A DNA stretch of 64,000 bases. Origin: Marsupella aquatica (taxonomy: Eukaryota; Marchantiophyta). The first letter of the stretch is position 1; each line of letters opens with the position of its first letter. The notes under the pieces are model-generated. The model saw only the letters and a list, made by a program, of their open reading frames with translations. It had not been told where the DNA came from and did no database searches. Position numbers and translations under genes: made by a program. This document shows, piece by piece, positions 1 to 11,459 of this stretch. Location of the stretch: NCBI GenBank assembly GCA_973895155.1, contig OZ316891.1, positions 31,062,001-31,126,000 of the forward strand, in the 5' to 3' direction.

Positions 1-2
1 TG

Positions 3-906
3 AGTTCTGAATTCCGAATGAAGGATCTAGCCAAGAGGATCTTAGGTATGGAGATTATGAGGAACTTTGAAACTGGACAATTGTGGCTGAATCAAGGCAA
101 GTATGCTGAAAAGGTACTTGCAAGATTCAACATGGAAAATTGTAAGCCAGTAAGTATTCATTTGGCTCCACATTTCAAGTTATCATCGACTTTCGGCCCC
201 ACGGATCTAGTGAAGAGAGGCTTGATGACTAAGGTTCCTTATGAGAAGGCAGTGGGCAGTCTAATGTATTTGATGACATGTACCAGGCCTGATCTAGCCC
301 TAGCAATGGGCAAAGTGAGTAGATTCATGTCAAATCCAGGGAAGGTACATTGGGAGGCTGTGAAATGGATTCTTAGGTATCTTAAGGGCACAATAGACTA
401 TGGTCTATTGTTTGATAGTAAATCAAACAAAACTAAATCTTTGGTTGGCTATGTAGATTCTGACTACGGAGGCTATCTGGAAACAAGGAGGTCAACGACT
501 GGGTATGTGTTTACTCTTGGAGGAGGATGCATAAGTTGGAGATCTACCTTGCAGAAGTGTGTATCTCAGTCTACTACAGAAGCAGAATATGTTGCAGCAG
601 CAGAAGCAGCAAAGGAAGCAATTTGGTTGGATAAGCTGGTCATTGAGATGGGATTGGAGCATGGCTCTTCATTGTGACAGCCAGAGTGCGCTTCACCTAG
701 CTATTAACCAGGTGATGGATAGCAGGGTGAAGCACATTGACATCAGGTACCATTTTATTAGGCAAGCAGTGTCTGATAAAATGTTTGAGCTAGTCAAGAT
801 TGATGAAAAACTCAACCCGACTGATGCTTTTACCAAAGTGATTCCTTTGGAGAGATACTCAAGACATCGTGCTACTTTGCAGGTTTTGCATTTGCAGCAC
901 AAGTAG
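3..906 (+). pseudogene. Ty1/copia pol 3' end (RT C-terminus and RNase H), frameshifted
   Basis: The reading frame is open from the window edge and encodes the end of a copia-type reverse transcriptase followed by RNase H. Visible motifs are MKDLAKRILGMEI near the start, then GSLMYLMTCTRPDLA, the RNase H aspartate in YVDSDYGG, and TTEAEYVA. The last part (HCDSQSALHLA, HIDIRYHFIR, DAFTK) lies in the +1 frame, so there is a frameshift near 660-670. The order RT-RNase H just before the 3' LTR, with integrase upstream outside the window, is the copia arrangement. The product would make cDNA in a cytoplasmic virus-like particle; this copy is broken. Family assignment is firm; the exact lineage is not determined. 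Confidence 0.92.
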
Positions 907-1099
907 AGTAACTTAACAAGATGTGATTTCTGTATATGAGTTACTCAATCCTGTTATGGCTACGGCTTAATTCTAGTTAACTCTTAGTTAACCTTAAATG
1001 GTTTTTAGGGGGACACCTATGGTTTTAGGTGATTGTCTAGAATTTCCCGCTGAGTATCTCATATGGATAGCAGATATTGCAGTCCCCAAGACTAGAGTC

Positions 1100-1108
1100 A
1101 AGGGGGAG
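1100..1108 (+). other. Polypurine tract of the copia element
   Basis: The run AAGGGGGAG lies two bases upstream of a TGTTAAGG sequence that starts the 3' LTR. This is the usual plus-strand primer arrangement of copia elements. It is about 190 bases downstream of the pol stop. Confidence 0.7.
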
Positions 1109-1110
1109 TT

Positions 1111-1442
1111 TGTTAAGGATTGCTCTTAGTCTTGTGACTCAAAGGTTACGGCACTTAGGCTAATCACAGTTAAGGTCTTAGCTGAGGTTAGATTAGTCGT
1201 GTGTGATCTTGTATATACCAGGGCTAGTGTAAGCCGTTGGTGTGTGGTGCTTACTCATTGTAACGGACCAAGTAGAGGAAAAGGGAGAGCTTGTGTGTTC
1301 GTTTATTCTTGAAGTAAAGCTTGAGTGTTTGTGTGGACGTAGCCTTGGAGAAGAGGTGAACCACGTAGAGATTGTGTCGACTACGTGTGCATGGAATAAG
1401 TTGTGGTTGTATGGTCGTTGCGAATGACGTCTTAGGTCAACA
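1111..1442 (+). repeat. 3' LTR of the copia element
   Basis: Starts TGTTAAGG directly after the polypurine tract and most likely ends ...GGTCAACA at 1442, giving TG...CA ends and about 332 bp. A TATA-like stretch (TGTATATA) lies near 1208-1216. The 5' LTR is outside the window, so the right boundary rests on the terminal dinucleotides and on the change to a different repeat family at about 1443; no target-site duplication can be checked. Confidence 0.65.
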
Positions 1443-1732
1443 ATATCCTTATTTTAATGATATTTTGGGCGACACAACATTTTTTTCTTAACGACATATT
1501 TTGTGCAATGCATGGCCAGGTAATTTCCCTCAACGATGTCTTGGCCGACACGACATGTTTTCTCTCAATGATGTCTTTGCCGACACGACATCTTTTTTTC
1601 AACGACATCTTGGCCGACATGACAAAAAAATTTCAACGACCTCTTGGCCAACATGACATCTTTTTTTCTCTCAACCACCTCTTGGCCGACACGACTTCTT
1701 TTGTGCAACGCACGGGTATTGAGCTTGTATAA
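1443..1732. repeat. Diverged direct-repeat copy 1 (GACATC-rich)
   Basis: Matches 6412-6778 over most of its length, including the start CCTTATTTTAATGATATTTT and the end GTGCAACGCACGGGTATTGA. It is made of short irregular units of the type CAACGACATCTTGGCCGACA. Copy 2 has about 80 bases of extra units. Function unknown; the small ORFs on both strands have no recognisable domain. Confidence 0.75.
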
Positions 1733-2044
1733 TATAATATAATAAGCTGCGTGCTTTTGTGTGCATTTTCCCATGTTTTGTGTTTTTTCTCACCAATTTT
1801 GTATTTTTTGTAAAAAAAAACTGAACATGATTTTTGACCCAAAATTACACACCCCTAGTCATATGCAACAAAAAGTTCACACTTTAGAACCAGGTAGCAA
1901 AAAAAATCTTCCCTCTACTTCTATACCAAAAGTTAGCACTTGAGAAAATATTCTAGACTTGAGAATTAATAAAAAACCATCCCCCGAGAATTACAAAAAA
2001 AAAGTTGCACGCCAAAAAAATATGGTGGAAAAACATGTGGCAAC
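1733..2044. other. AT-rich non-coding stretch
   Basis: AT-rich sequence with homopolymer runs. I see no gene, RNA or mobile-element terminus. Confidence 0.5.
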
Positions 2045-2490
2045 ATATTGTACCAAGCTTAATATGTTGCTGTGTGTTTTGTTCTTGCACCACCTTACGT
2101 GATCGTACACACAAAAAAAATGAAAAACAACACACACACCTTTAGACAATGAAAAAAAACATTTTTTCTGCACCACCGTACTTGATCGTACACAGAAAAA
2201 GATGAAAAACAACACACACCTTTAGACAATTAAAAAAACCTTTTTTCTGCATCACCGTACGTGATCGTACACACACAAAAATGAAAAACAAAACACACCT
2301 TTAGACAATGAAGAAAAAACACACGATGAGAAGAAAATGAAAATAAACACACAACGAGAGGAAATGAAAAAAAAACATAGAACCAGAAGAGGACCAATGA
2401 AAACTATCCAAATGCAATGTCGTACATGATTGTACACACACAAAGATGTAAAAAAATCACACACTTGAAGATAATAAAATAAACACACAA
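2045..2490. repeat. ~80-bp tandem repeat with GTGATCGTACACAC core
   Basis: A core of the form TACRTGATYGTACACAC recurs near 2096, 2174, 2256 and 2420, each followed by an A-rich stretch with AACACACACCTTTAGACAATG. Spacing is about 80 bases for the first three and twice that to the last. No coding potential beyond low-complexity frames. Confidence 0.65.
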
Positions 2491-2574
2491 CCACACACTT
2501 GAAGATAATAAATTAGTTCGTGGACCCCTTCGCTAATAAAATAGGGGGAAGAGTAGATCTGAGTCGTGTCCATT

Positions 2575-2890
2575 TCTTATCTCCGGAAATCTCGTCCGTC
2601 CATCATAATAGTCAATCTATGGCTCAAAAGAAAGATCTCAAATAGATCTATGATGGGTTCTGTCCGTTCTTCAAATGGGTTAATATTTGTCAAATGAAAA
2701 ATTAAACAAATCCAAGCCTTCCTAGCCGTCGATTTTGTTGATTTTATGATCTTTGCCGTCCATTTTGTAATGCCTCTAGAAATCTTATTCATCCATGTTA
2801 GAAGACGATCTAGGGTGTAAAAGAAAGATCTCAATGAGATCTACGATTGGGTATTTTTTGTTTTGAGAATGAGTAAATAGTTTTGAGTAT
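2575..2890. repeat. Two diverged ~190-bp repeats
   Basis: AAAGAAAGATCTCAAATAGA at about 2629 and AAAGAAAGATCTCAATGAGA at about 2820 head two similar stretches in direct orientation. Function not apparent. Confidence 0.45.
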
Positions 2891-3169
2891 AAAATTCGAT
2901 GAACTTTCAAGATTCCAGCCATTCCTCCTCCCTGATCCTGGGTTTCTATGTGCACTTCCCAGCATTAATGGCCGTACAATACGAGAGGTCCTTACATACC
3001 GAGAGTTGCGGTTTAACAAGGAAGTTATCAAGTTAGTTATTAGTCATTATTTATTATATGAAAAATATTTTTTATAAATCTTTGAATTTAAGTTTTAAAA
3101 TTGGAAATGTAACTAAAATGGTTACATAGTGTTAACCGTCTTGCTTTTTGTATTTCCAAAGTTTTTAAT
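2891..3169. other. Unassigned non-coding stretch
   Basis: No recognisable gene or repeat. A short open frame at 2883-3077 has no motif I can name. Confidence 0.4.
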
Positions 3170-3345
3170 TTTCTTTTTACGGCATGATGTCCCAAAATTT
3201 ACACCCAAATTGACACAAACACGAATGAAAATTATAAGTTTGATTCACAAAACCGACGAGTCTTGTTTGTTGCGGTTGTTGTTGACGTGACACGTTGTGG
3301 TGCCAGGAATTTTGGAAGGGACCTCTAGTGGGGTCCGTAAATAAA
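3170..3345. repeat. Diverged direct repeat, copy 1
   Basis: Pairs with 4483-4655 in the same orientation. Shared landmarks are TTTTTACGG, ACAAACACGAATG, GCCAGGAATTTTGGAA and GACCTCTA followed by GGGGTC. The pair looks like two old copies of an unidentified repeat. Confidence 0.6.
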
Positions 3346-4482
3346 CACACAATGTGAAAAAAGAATTAAAAAACACAAACTTGAAAAAGCACGGGAAACT
3401 ATCCAAATGATACTATAAATTATAATGTATTTACTAGAGTATACTACAATGATCTTGGTTTATAATCATGATTGTACATACCATGTGAATAACATATCAC
3501 AGGAATGACCATGGACATGCCCATGGAATATTGGAATGGTTCATGTAAGATTGTCAAGTGAGACTCATTTATTATACTCACGCTTGTACTTTGGATATCC
3601 TAAATTAATCCGAGGACCCCCATGTTATTTTAGAGGCACTTATCTAGAAACTGAAGCCTAGATGGACCTCCAAATCTAAAGAAAAACATTTCAAAAACGG
3701 ACAAATCAATGTTTGACCAAGACAACCATAATTGATATCAATCACAAAACAAGCTGCAACGTGAACCACTATTTAATGTGTGGACAGCTTAATTGCCCAC
3801 TTCAGCAAAACGGTGTTCGACGGTTTCCTCCACGGCATCGAAGGGATGCTGGATGCATTCAGGTTGCATCAAAAGTAATCACTTTTCAATTCCTACCTGC
3901 AAATAGACAAAGAGAGAGAAGTCATCGGTGTTATCAAATCACTAACCTTGCATAATTGTTTAAGACAAAAAGTTTCATGGAAATAAATTTCCACACTCAT
4001 TGGAAAGCTAGAGAACATTGGAAACTTATAATCTCCTCGGAACTCAACTAAATCTATCAATGTTAAGTTCATTAAACAACTAAAGAAATTCTAAATTCAT
4101 AATCTCCTAAGTAGTACTCCATAAAATTTATCAATTTTAGGTTCATCCTCATGGAAGGGGTCAACATTTAAGGGGTAGTACAACAAAAATTTATATTCAC
4201 ATTAAAGATTACAAAGTCATGGGTAAAATCTATTTTTCAAATTATTTACTCAATTTTTATTGAATGGTGACAATGCTGAGCTCATCATGACCGTCTCTTC
4301 AAGATCTTTCCAACGCCATATTATACGTGAGTTTTCATTATGATTTGACTCAAAAATGTCAAATTAGAAATTGTTGTCAAGAAAATTTTATGTTTTGAAT
4401 AAAATCAAAATGGAAATAAAACCGTTGCTCTGAGCAGTTTTACCTCAATCTTTTTATCTTTTGATTTGCATGTCAATTTTTT
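3346..4482. other. AT-rich stretch without a recognisable gene
   Basis: Contains one 80-codon open frame (3713-3955) without any domain I recognise. I see no splice-supported gene and no clear mobile-element terminus. Confidence 0.4.
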
Positions 4483-4655
4483 ACATTCTTTTTTACGGTA
4501 TGGCATCCTAGTTTTTACAGAAAAGTTGCCACAAACACGAATGTAGAAGTTAGTTTTATCCAAAAACAAGTCCCTTCCTGTTTGTGGCGTGCCATGATGA
4601 TGTGGCGCGCTGTGGAGCCAGGAATTTTGGAAACGACCTCTAATGGGGGTCTGTA
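4483..4655. repeat. Diverged direct repeat, copy 2
   Basis: Second copy of the 3170-3345 repeat, with substitutions and small indels across the whole length, implying an old duplication or insertion of the same family. Confidence 0.6.
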
Positions 4656-5494
4656 ACTATAATACAAGGTTGCGCCTTTTTATGAAGTGTTAGTCATTCA
4701 AATTTGCAGTGTCCAAAAAACATTAACCATGTCAAAGAGAAGGAATACAAATTATATTAAATTTAGTGTGCACCAAAAAAATAAAAAATACATTCCAAAC
4801 AAGCTCTGAATCAAATGGGAGACACAAAAGTAGGGAACCAATGGGGCACACAAAACAAGAGAGTGAATGTACATGCATGAATATCAAGGAGGTATACACA
4901 TGAAATACAAAAAGTACATAATATATATGATACTATATATTATTGCAAGTATTACAATATTGAAAAATATAATAATTATGATAGTAATTTAATTACAATA
5001 GTTTAATTAAAAATAAATTAGATTACAAAGACAATATCAAAATCTATAATAAAATGTTACTTTTTTATTATAGTAGTCATTCAAATTTGCAATATCCCAA
5101 AAACGAAAAACATGAAAGAATGATTTCTTTTGTGAATGAAAATGGAGAGCAATGTTTCCAAGCAAAAAATGAATTTAATAGTACAAAGAAAATAAGGAGG
5201 GTCTCTAGCAATGGAAGAGTATCAAGGAGACCTCCCTTTGCCATGTACCACTATAATCCTGATCCTGTTTCTTTACAAACTAAAAAAAGTGACAATCAAT
5301 CTTGAATGTTCATCAAAACATAATTTTTTCCACACTTTAAGATCTATCCATACATCCCTTCTAAAAATAAGTTCCTGCCCAAGCTACCCTTTAACCTTCC
5401 CATACCTGCCACAATTGAAAAAATTAATCAAATTTTAATTAAATTTATTCATATATAAATATATCTATTTTTGAAATAATTTCAAATAGAAATA
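4656..5494. other. AT-rich non-coding stretch
   Basis: Very AT-rich. The phrase GTCATTCAAATTTGCA occurs at about 4692 and again at about 5075, so it contains another short diverged direct repeat. No gene seen. Confidence 0.45.
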
Positions 5495-6780
5495 AAATAT
5501 AGATAAAATATTTTCTCACCTCTAGATCTTTTCTCATCTTGACATATTTTCCTCACCTTGAGATCTTTTCTCACCTCAACATATATATTATATTTGTCTC
5601 ATTTTGCCAAACATATATATTATATTTGTCTCATTTTGCCATATTTTTCTCACCTGGTCATCTTTATCTCACCACAACATCTTTCTTCACCCACAACATT
5701 TTTTCCTCATATTGACATCTTTTTCTCATCTCACCATCTTTTCTCTCCTTGACTTATTTTTCTCACCTCCGAACGTTTTTCTCTAATATGACATCTTTTT
5801 CTCACATTGCTATATTTTCTTTCCTTGACATATTTTTCTCACCTCCGAATGTTTTTCTCTAATATGACATCTTTTTCTAACCTTGCTATATTTTCTTTCC
5901 TTGACATATTTTTCTCAACTCGAAATGTTTTTCTCTTATCGACATCTTTTCTCACCTTGATATATTTTCTCACCTCAACATGCATCTTTTGTGCAATGCA
6001 CAGGTATCAGGCCGATATGTACTTAACAACATCTTTTAGTCTGTAATGACATACTTTATCAATTGACCATTTTATACTTAATAACATCTTAATACTTAAC
6101 GACATCTTTGGCATAATGACATCATTGGCGACATGACATCTACTTGACACAATTGTTTACTTGATGACCTTTTGGGCAACATGCCATCTTTGGCAAAATG
6201 ACTTATTTTTCTTAACAACATCTTTTTACTTCATGACATTTTTCACATAAGAACATCATTCTTGGGAAACACAACATATAATTCTCTTAAGGGCATTTTG
6301 AGCCCCGTTTTGGGCGCCACAACACTTTTCTCTTAGCGACATCTTGGGGGACACTACATCTTGGGCGCCACAACATTCGTTTTCTTAACAATATCTTGGG
6401 CTCCATGATCTCCTTATTTTAATGATATTTTGGGCGACACAACATTTTTTTCTTAACGACATCTTTTGTGCAATGCGTGGGTAATTTCCCTCAACGATGT
6501 CTTGGCCGACACAACATCTTTTCTCTCAATGATGTCTTTGCCGACACAACATCTTTTTTTCAACGACATCTTGGCTGACATGACAACTTTTTTTTCAATG
6601 ACCTCTTGGCCAACATGACATCTTTTTTCTCAACAACTTTTTTTTCTCTCAACCGCCTCTTGGCCGACACGGCATTTTTTCTCTCCACAACCTCTTGGCT
6701 GACACGACAACTTTTTTTTCTCAACGACATCTTGGCCGACATGACTTCTTTTGTGCAACGCACGGGTATTGAGCTTGTTT
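5495..6780. repeat. Long degenerate array of ~25-35-bp units
   Basis: A run of pyrimidine-rich units of the form TTTTTCTCACCTTGACATAT in the left half, grading into CAACGACATCTTGGCCGACA units in the right half. The last part (6412-6778) is copy 2 of the 1443-1732 repeat and ends with the same phrase GTGCAACGCACGGGTATTGA; a variant GTGCAATGCACAGGTATCAG sits near 5992. Several long frames arise only because the array lacks stop codons; they are not genes. Confidence 0.7.
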
Positions 6781-7626
6781 CATAATGAAATGATAAAGTT
6801 AGAAAAACTCTAAAATATTGCCAAATAAACTAATGCCGATGAACTTAAATGTTTGACAAAGTGCCTACAGTGTTTATTATAATTAGTATCATAATTTTTA
6901 TAATCTCCTTGCATAAATAGTATCACACACACTTATAAGGATGTGACCACAATCTCAAAAAAACTATAAATATTAGCACAAGTAGAGAGTTTAGTCTATT
7001 GTTTTAGTTTGGTTGTATTTCACTTCATCATAATTTAATAAAACTTGACTTACAATTGATATTTTCTATTTTAATTTTATATGCCCTTACAAATATATTT
7101 TACTACTGGAGAGATTTGTACTTTTCATAAGCTATACACATTAATTATGTGTTCATCACACACTATTTCGAGTGGCATCTAGAATAATCTCACTTACTCT
7201 AATTTAGAATAACATGTATTTAGTCTCACTTCTTATATAGCCTCACACACATTAATTGTGATGACATCTTTCAAAAACCTTTATAAATATTATGTGTGAG
7301 ACTAATTACAATAATCACTGTAGATAACCAAGATAACTTAGATGGATGACAATAAATCTCATTGTGTATTAAACACTTGGTCTTTCAAAAACAATCCATT
7401 ATATTTTTAATACTAACATGAGCCTGGTCCATCCTAGCCTAAATTTCTTTTGGACACTTAGAATATTTAGTTTTCATACAATTATTACCAACTAAGTGTA
7501 GCAATTAGTATGGTTGGGAGTTCATGATCATCAAGCTTTCACCATGATCATTAACAACTTACTATCTATCTACTTCTATAATATGCAATGTCACCAAAAA
7601 TTCAAAATTGAAGGGAATCAACCTGA
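6781..7626. other. AT-rich stretch, no feature seen
   Basis: No gene, RNA or repeat that I can support. It ends where a CACTA-type terminus begins at 7627. Confidence 0.5.
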
Positions 7627-7639
7627 CACTAGTACATTT

Positions 7640-8095
7640 TATCGCCCTTTTCCGACAGTGAAAGTATCGGAACCCTTCGGCAACTTGCGACCAGATTTTT
7701 GGAACTTCCGATTACCACAATATCGGTACATGCCATTTTCTGCACATTGGATATAGACCATCGGACAACTATCGGAAACACCGATATTACCTTCATCGGA
7801 CCATCCGTAATCTAAAATATTGGATATTTTACTATCCGATGCCGGAAGTATCGGACCACCACTTTTTTGCCTGTTCTGTTTACTTAGTTCGTGTCCGATT
7901 AGTGTCCGTTGGTTGAAACTTCGGAATATCCGATATTATTAGTATTGCAAGTTCCAATGCGGTAAGATTCGGAAGATCCAAATGTTCTGGAATGGGAAAG
8001 TCCAATACAAAGTGCATCGGAAGGGCGTGGTTTTGGTTGGATGGAGTGGGATGATTTAAGTATCGGAATGGCATCGGAAAGAGTTCTTTGGGAAG
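7640..8095. repeat. TATCGGA subterminal repeats, block 1
   Basis: About a dozen copies of TATCGGA, ATCGGAA and the complement TCCGATA in both orientations. In CACTA elements such repeats near the ends are the usual binding sites of the element's DNA-binding protein; that role here is inferred. Confidence 0.65.
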
Positions 8096-8117
8096 GGGGG
8101 ATGCCACGCTTATTAGC

Positions 8118-8165
8118 ATATTTAGGGGGTTAGGGTTAGGGTGAGGGTGAGGGTTAGGTGTAGGG
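8118..8165. repeat. Telomere-like GGGTTAGGG/GGGTGAGGG run
   Basis: A short degenerate run of GGGTTAG and GGGTGAG units on the plus strand. Too short and irregular to be a true telomere; it is an internal telomere-like repeat inside the DNA transposon. Confidence 0.5.
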
Positions 8166-8359
8166 GTGTTTTGGAGGCATTTTGGAGCTCATTGAAACAA
8201 CCATGCAACATAGATCTAATTAGAACCTATGCATGGCCAAAAAGGGTACTCAAGCCCCTAAAATGAATATATACATATAGACCCCAATATGTACAAGTGT
8301 GATCCACTCGGATCAAATAAGAAATAGCAGCCTGCCCCATATGGTCTACACTTTTTGCC

Positions 8360-9508
8360 CTAACACACTAGGCCTCTACTCTGCACATGCTGGTCAACTA
8401 TCTGACTTGCTACCAGCTCAAAATGGAGCATGTCGTCCCTTCCTCTTTTTGGAACAAGTCCGTGGAGGTGGGGGTGGAGAAGCCTCGGTGAATGTGGTCT
8501 GGTCCATATTGGCTTGGTCCAGGTCGTCTGTCCCAAGTGTAGAGGCAACATGAGGAAGTGGACCAACCCCACCACCACCACCATGGGAAGCCCCTGAGCC
8601 ATGAGAGGGCACACCCTCTTCGCTACCTGGGCAAGTATGAAAGAAAGCTGCAGGACCCCCCCCCCACTGGTCCCATCGGCAGTAGAACGTCGTGACTCAC
8701 CACCACCACCACCACTCCCTCCTGACTGGCTAGGGACACCATGACTAGCCGCTGGAGGACCTGAGTGGTGAGAGACCCCACCACCACCGCCTCCACTCCC
8801 TCCAGACATGCCAGAGGCATGTCCACCACCCCCAATGCTGCCTGCATGCTGAGAGACACCGCCACCACTGCCTGCACTCCCTCCAGACTGGCCAAGGGCA
8901 TGTCGACCACTCCCAGTGCTGCCTCCATGGTGAGAGGCTCCACCACCACCGCCTGCACTCCCTCCAGACTGGCCAAGGGCATGTCGACCACTCCCAGTGC
9001 TGCCTCCATGGTGAGAGACTCCACCACCTCCGCCTGCACTCCCTCCAGACTGGCCGCCCCCAGTGCGGCCAGAGTGCCGAGACCCTCCACCGTCGGCTGC
9101 ACTCCCTCCAACCTGGCCACCCCCAGTGCGGCCAGAGTGGCCAGAGCCTCTAGAGCCACTCCCAACTACACCTAACTGCTGAGAGCCTCTAGAACACCCT
9201 TCCCCATGGGGCTCTAATCGGCGAGACCCACCAACAGCATGTTGTGCAACAACATGTCGCGGGCCCTGAGTGTCAGCTCTACCAGCAACCCCTGATTGGC
9301 GTCGGCCACTAGAACCAACCCCTATGGCTCTCGACTGGTGTGCGCTAGGGGCCCGACTAGCACCACCTCTGCCGGCCCTACTTCGTGACGCTGGAACACC
9401 ATGATCCTCACCCCGTTGAGTCGAGTGGCGAGGACCACTAACACCATCCCTAATTGCTCTAGACCGGCGAGATGTGGGTGCGGCCACAATTGCCTCCTCT
9501 GGGCCCAA
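8360..9508 (-). CDS. Gly/Ser-rich low-complexity protein with 27-residue tandem repeats
   Basis: A 382-codon minus-strand frame. The N-terminal third is rich in Arg, Ser and Gly; the middle is four tandem units of exactly 81 bp (starting at 8769, 8850, 8931 and 9012), each about 27 residues, with phrases such as QSGGSAGGGGG and GGSTGSGRHALG. The C-terminal part reads differently and may be out of frame or intronic. No catalytic motif or membrane segment is visible. It lies between subterminal repeat blocks of the DNA transposon and on the same strand as the ORF at 10291-11340, so it may be a later exon of the same gene. I do not recognise the family. The long frame on the opposite strand (8765-9175) is a by-product of the 81-bp repeat. 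Confidence 0.4.
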   Translation of the reverse strand: MGPEEAIVAAPTSRRSRAIRDGVSGPRHSTQRGEDHGVPASRSRAGRGGASRAPSAHQSRAIGVGSSGRRQSGVAGRADTQGPRHVVAQHAVGGSRRLEPHGEGCSRGSQQLGVVGSGSRGSGHSGRTGGGQVGGSAADGGGSRHSGRTGGGQSGGSAGGGGGVSHHGGSTGSGRHALGQSGGSAGGGGGASHHGGSTGSGRHALGQSGGSAGSGGGVSQHAGSIGGGGHASGMSGGSGGGGGGVSHHSGPPAASHGVPSQSGGSGGGGGESRRSTADGTSGGGVLQLSFILAQVAKRVCPLMAQGLPMVVVVGLVHFLMLPLHLGQTTWTKPIWTRPHSPRLLHPHLHGLVPKRGRDDMLHFELVASQIVDQHVQSRGLVC

Positions 9509-9659
9509 CGACTCTGCATCTGAATAGTCCGCCCCTGAGCCCTCCTCCGAGTCCTCACCCTCCGACCCCTCCTCCTCTGAGCCCTACATATATCCAACTA
9601 GCAATCCAGTTAGTGTATGCTCCATCTTACCACAAAAATTTCATCAACCAATTAAGACA

Positions 9660-9790
9660 TTGCATTCAGAGGATTGTCCATACCGAACCCAACTCCTCCT
9701 CCATGTGAATCTTGAGAGCTCGCGGTCCGTGCTTCTTAGCCAACTCCCTCTCGTCTGGTAAGATCGGCCGCCCATGCTCACGCTCCTACA
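9660..9790 (-). CDS. Possible exon between the two minus-strand transposon ORFs
   Basis: On the minus strand this stretch encodes a plausible charged segment including the phrases RPILPDERELAKKHGP and KIHMEEELGSVWT before a stop. It lies between the Gly/Ser-rich frame and the 10291-11340 ORF, so it could be an exon of one multi-exon transposon gene. Splice sites were not convincingly located. Confidence 0.3.
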
Positions 9791-9959
9791 CCCCACACAA
9801 AATGGCCCCAACATCAAATTGTCCCCCATTAGTCCCTCCCTATCACACCTCAAGTAGTCCCACATCCTCACACCCCCATTTACATGTACAATGGCCTTTG
9901 GATCCTACTAACAAATCTACCAAGGATTACCGATAAAAATTCAAATTATCCAATTACCC

Positions 9960-10130
9960 AAGTATCGGACCCCTCGTGCTAAAATATCGGACACATTGTC
10001 CGAATGTTGATCCGATACTGATACTATCGGATCATAATCGGACCCCAATTTCAAAAAAAGGTGTGATAACACTTTTGATTATGGGTCTGATACCGACAGA
10101 ATCGGACCGGTATCGAAAAGACGGCCCAGG
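9960..10130. repeat. TATCGGA repeats, block 2
   Basis: Multiple TATCGGA/TCCGATA copies in both orientations, matching blocks at 7640-8095 and 11460-11640. They lie beside the splice donor of the minus-strand ORF, hence probably in an intron. Confidence 0.6.
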
Positions 10131-10290
10131 AAAGAAAAAATACATTGCCGAGAGCGGGCCTGACTTGCAGGTCTCACCTCGACAATAAGAAGGGACTAGC
10201 TTTGGGTCGGGGCTCTTTAGGCATACACAAGCCTCAGGTGATCAGGCAAATTGAGGTGAGGAGCTTGGACAGAGGAGGGGGAGTACTTAC

Positions 10291-11340
10291 AAACTCTGCC
10301 TTGAGATGCTGCGACCCACCCTGCCCCATCCGGTGATTGATTACTGGCCTATTGTCAACTCGAAGCAATGCTTTCAAGATTTGTGAGGGAGGGTCTCCAA
10401 GCTGAACTGATCTTGCTTCCCAATGCTGCAGGTTGCTCTGAGCATGGCGGGTGTCAACAGTCTCCCCTGCTTGGGCCTTGGTGGCAAGCTCTTCTAATTC
10501 GGCCTGCCAGTACCATCTTGCCTGCCAAGCTCAAACTTGTAGCTTGGTCTCGATCCAAACTGCCCATACATATGGTGGTAGATCAACTGGGCACCCCCTC
10601 TGCCTGATCACCTCCTCATTATCCTGGCATTCATTAAGGTATTTCCTGAGCTTCTCCTTGACATGGTTCCTTCTGTCTGCAAGTGAGAGGCTGATTTTTT
10701 TATTCAAGAACCTGTCATCAAGGAATGATCCATTGGAAAACCTCTCCTTCACCTGCTCACTAACTCTGAATTTCTCCTGTTCATTTTGCTTCCCCCAGTA
10801 GTCTAACACCCCAAAATGGGATCTAAGTACCTGCCCAAGCTGACTCCTTAAGAGATTATAGCTCTTGGCCCTAGGAGCTCCTCCACTATTCAAAAATAGC
10901 TTTGGCTGCTTGTTTCGCTCCTCTGCTTGCTGTTTCTCCTCCTCTGCTCTCTTCCTCTCTGCAGCCCGTGCTTCTTTACGCAGGGCTTTCTCTCTCTGTC
11001 TTGGTGAGAGGGCCTCCGCGGGGATGCTCCGCTTCTCATCCATTCGCTTCCTCTTCTTTTCTTTCTCCCTCTGCTGCCTTTCCTCGAATGCTTTCTCAGC
11101 TTCTGAAATAATTGTGCCCTTTGAAGAGTCAATCAATCCCTGTGTCAATGCAGCAACCTGTTGTGCAACTTCTATTGAGAGCCCTATTTGCATTTGAAAA
11201 ATGGCTGTCATAATGTCCCCAAAGTTTTGAGATGGCCCGGCTCCATCTCCTGCATATCCTCCGGCTCCCCCGCCGGCTCCGGCTCCCCCGGCTCCACCTC
11301 CTGCCCCTCCTGCCCCTCCATTGTTCCCCTCCATAGCCAT
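10291..11340 (-). pseudogene. Transposon accessory protein, charged and coiled-coil-like, one in-frame stop
   Basis: Starts at ATG 11340. The first ~35 residues are almost pure Gly/Ala. Then comes a short segment with SQNFGDIMTAIFQMQIG and VAQQVAALTQGLID, a highly charged region (about 85-145) rich in Lys, Arg and Glu likely to be coiled coil or nuclear-targeting, and a C-terminal part with LLRSQLGQVLRSHFG and LADRRNHVKEKLRKYLNE. The frame meets a TGA at 10531-10533 and then stays open to 10291, where a consensus donor GTAAGT (10290-10285) follows, so one nonsense codon plus an intron is the simplest reading. The layout suggests the DNA-binding partner protein that CACTA elements often encode beside the transposase; this is inference from position, since I do not recognise the family. 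Confidence 0.5.
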
Positions 11341-11459
11341 AAGCTCCTCCCGGCCTTCAATTCCAGTTCGCGACCACGCACCTGCCCGGATTTTACCAAA
11401 GAAAATATCTCCCGACGCTCTTTTGATGCAAAGTCCAACTAAGAAGGAGTGGCACTTTG

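Noticed and set aside
1697-1728. Helitron 3' end (GTGCAACGCAC hairpin near the repeat end)
   Set aside because: The expected CTRR terminus does not follow at the right distance and no TC start or helicase gene was seen.
8118-8165. Telomere or chromosome end
   Set aside because: Run is short, degenerate and internal, with transposon sequence on both sides; the same applies to 37921-37942.
8765-9175. Plus-strand frame opposite the Gly/Ser-rich ORF
   Set aside because: Shadow of the 81-bp repeat; composition and context favour the minus-strand reading, and even that is only moderately supported.
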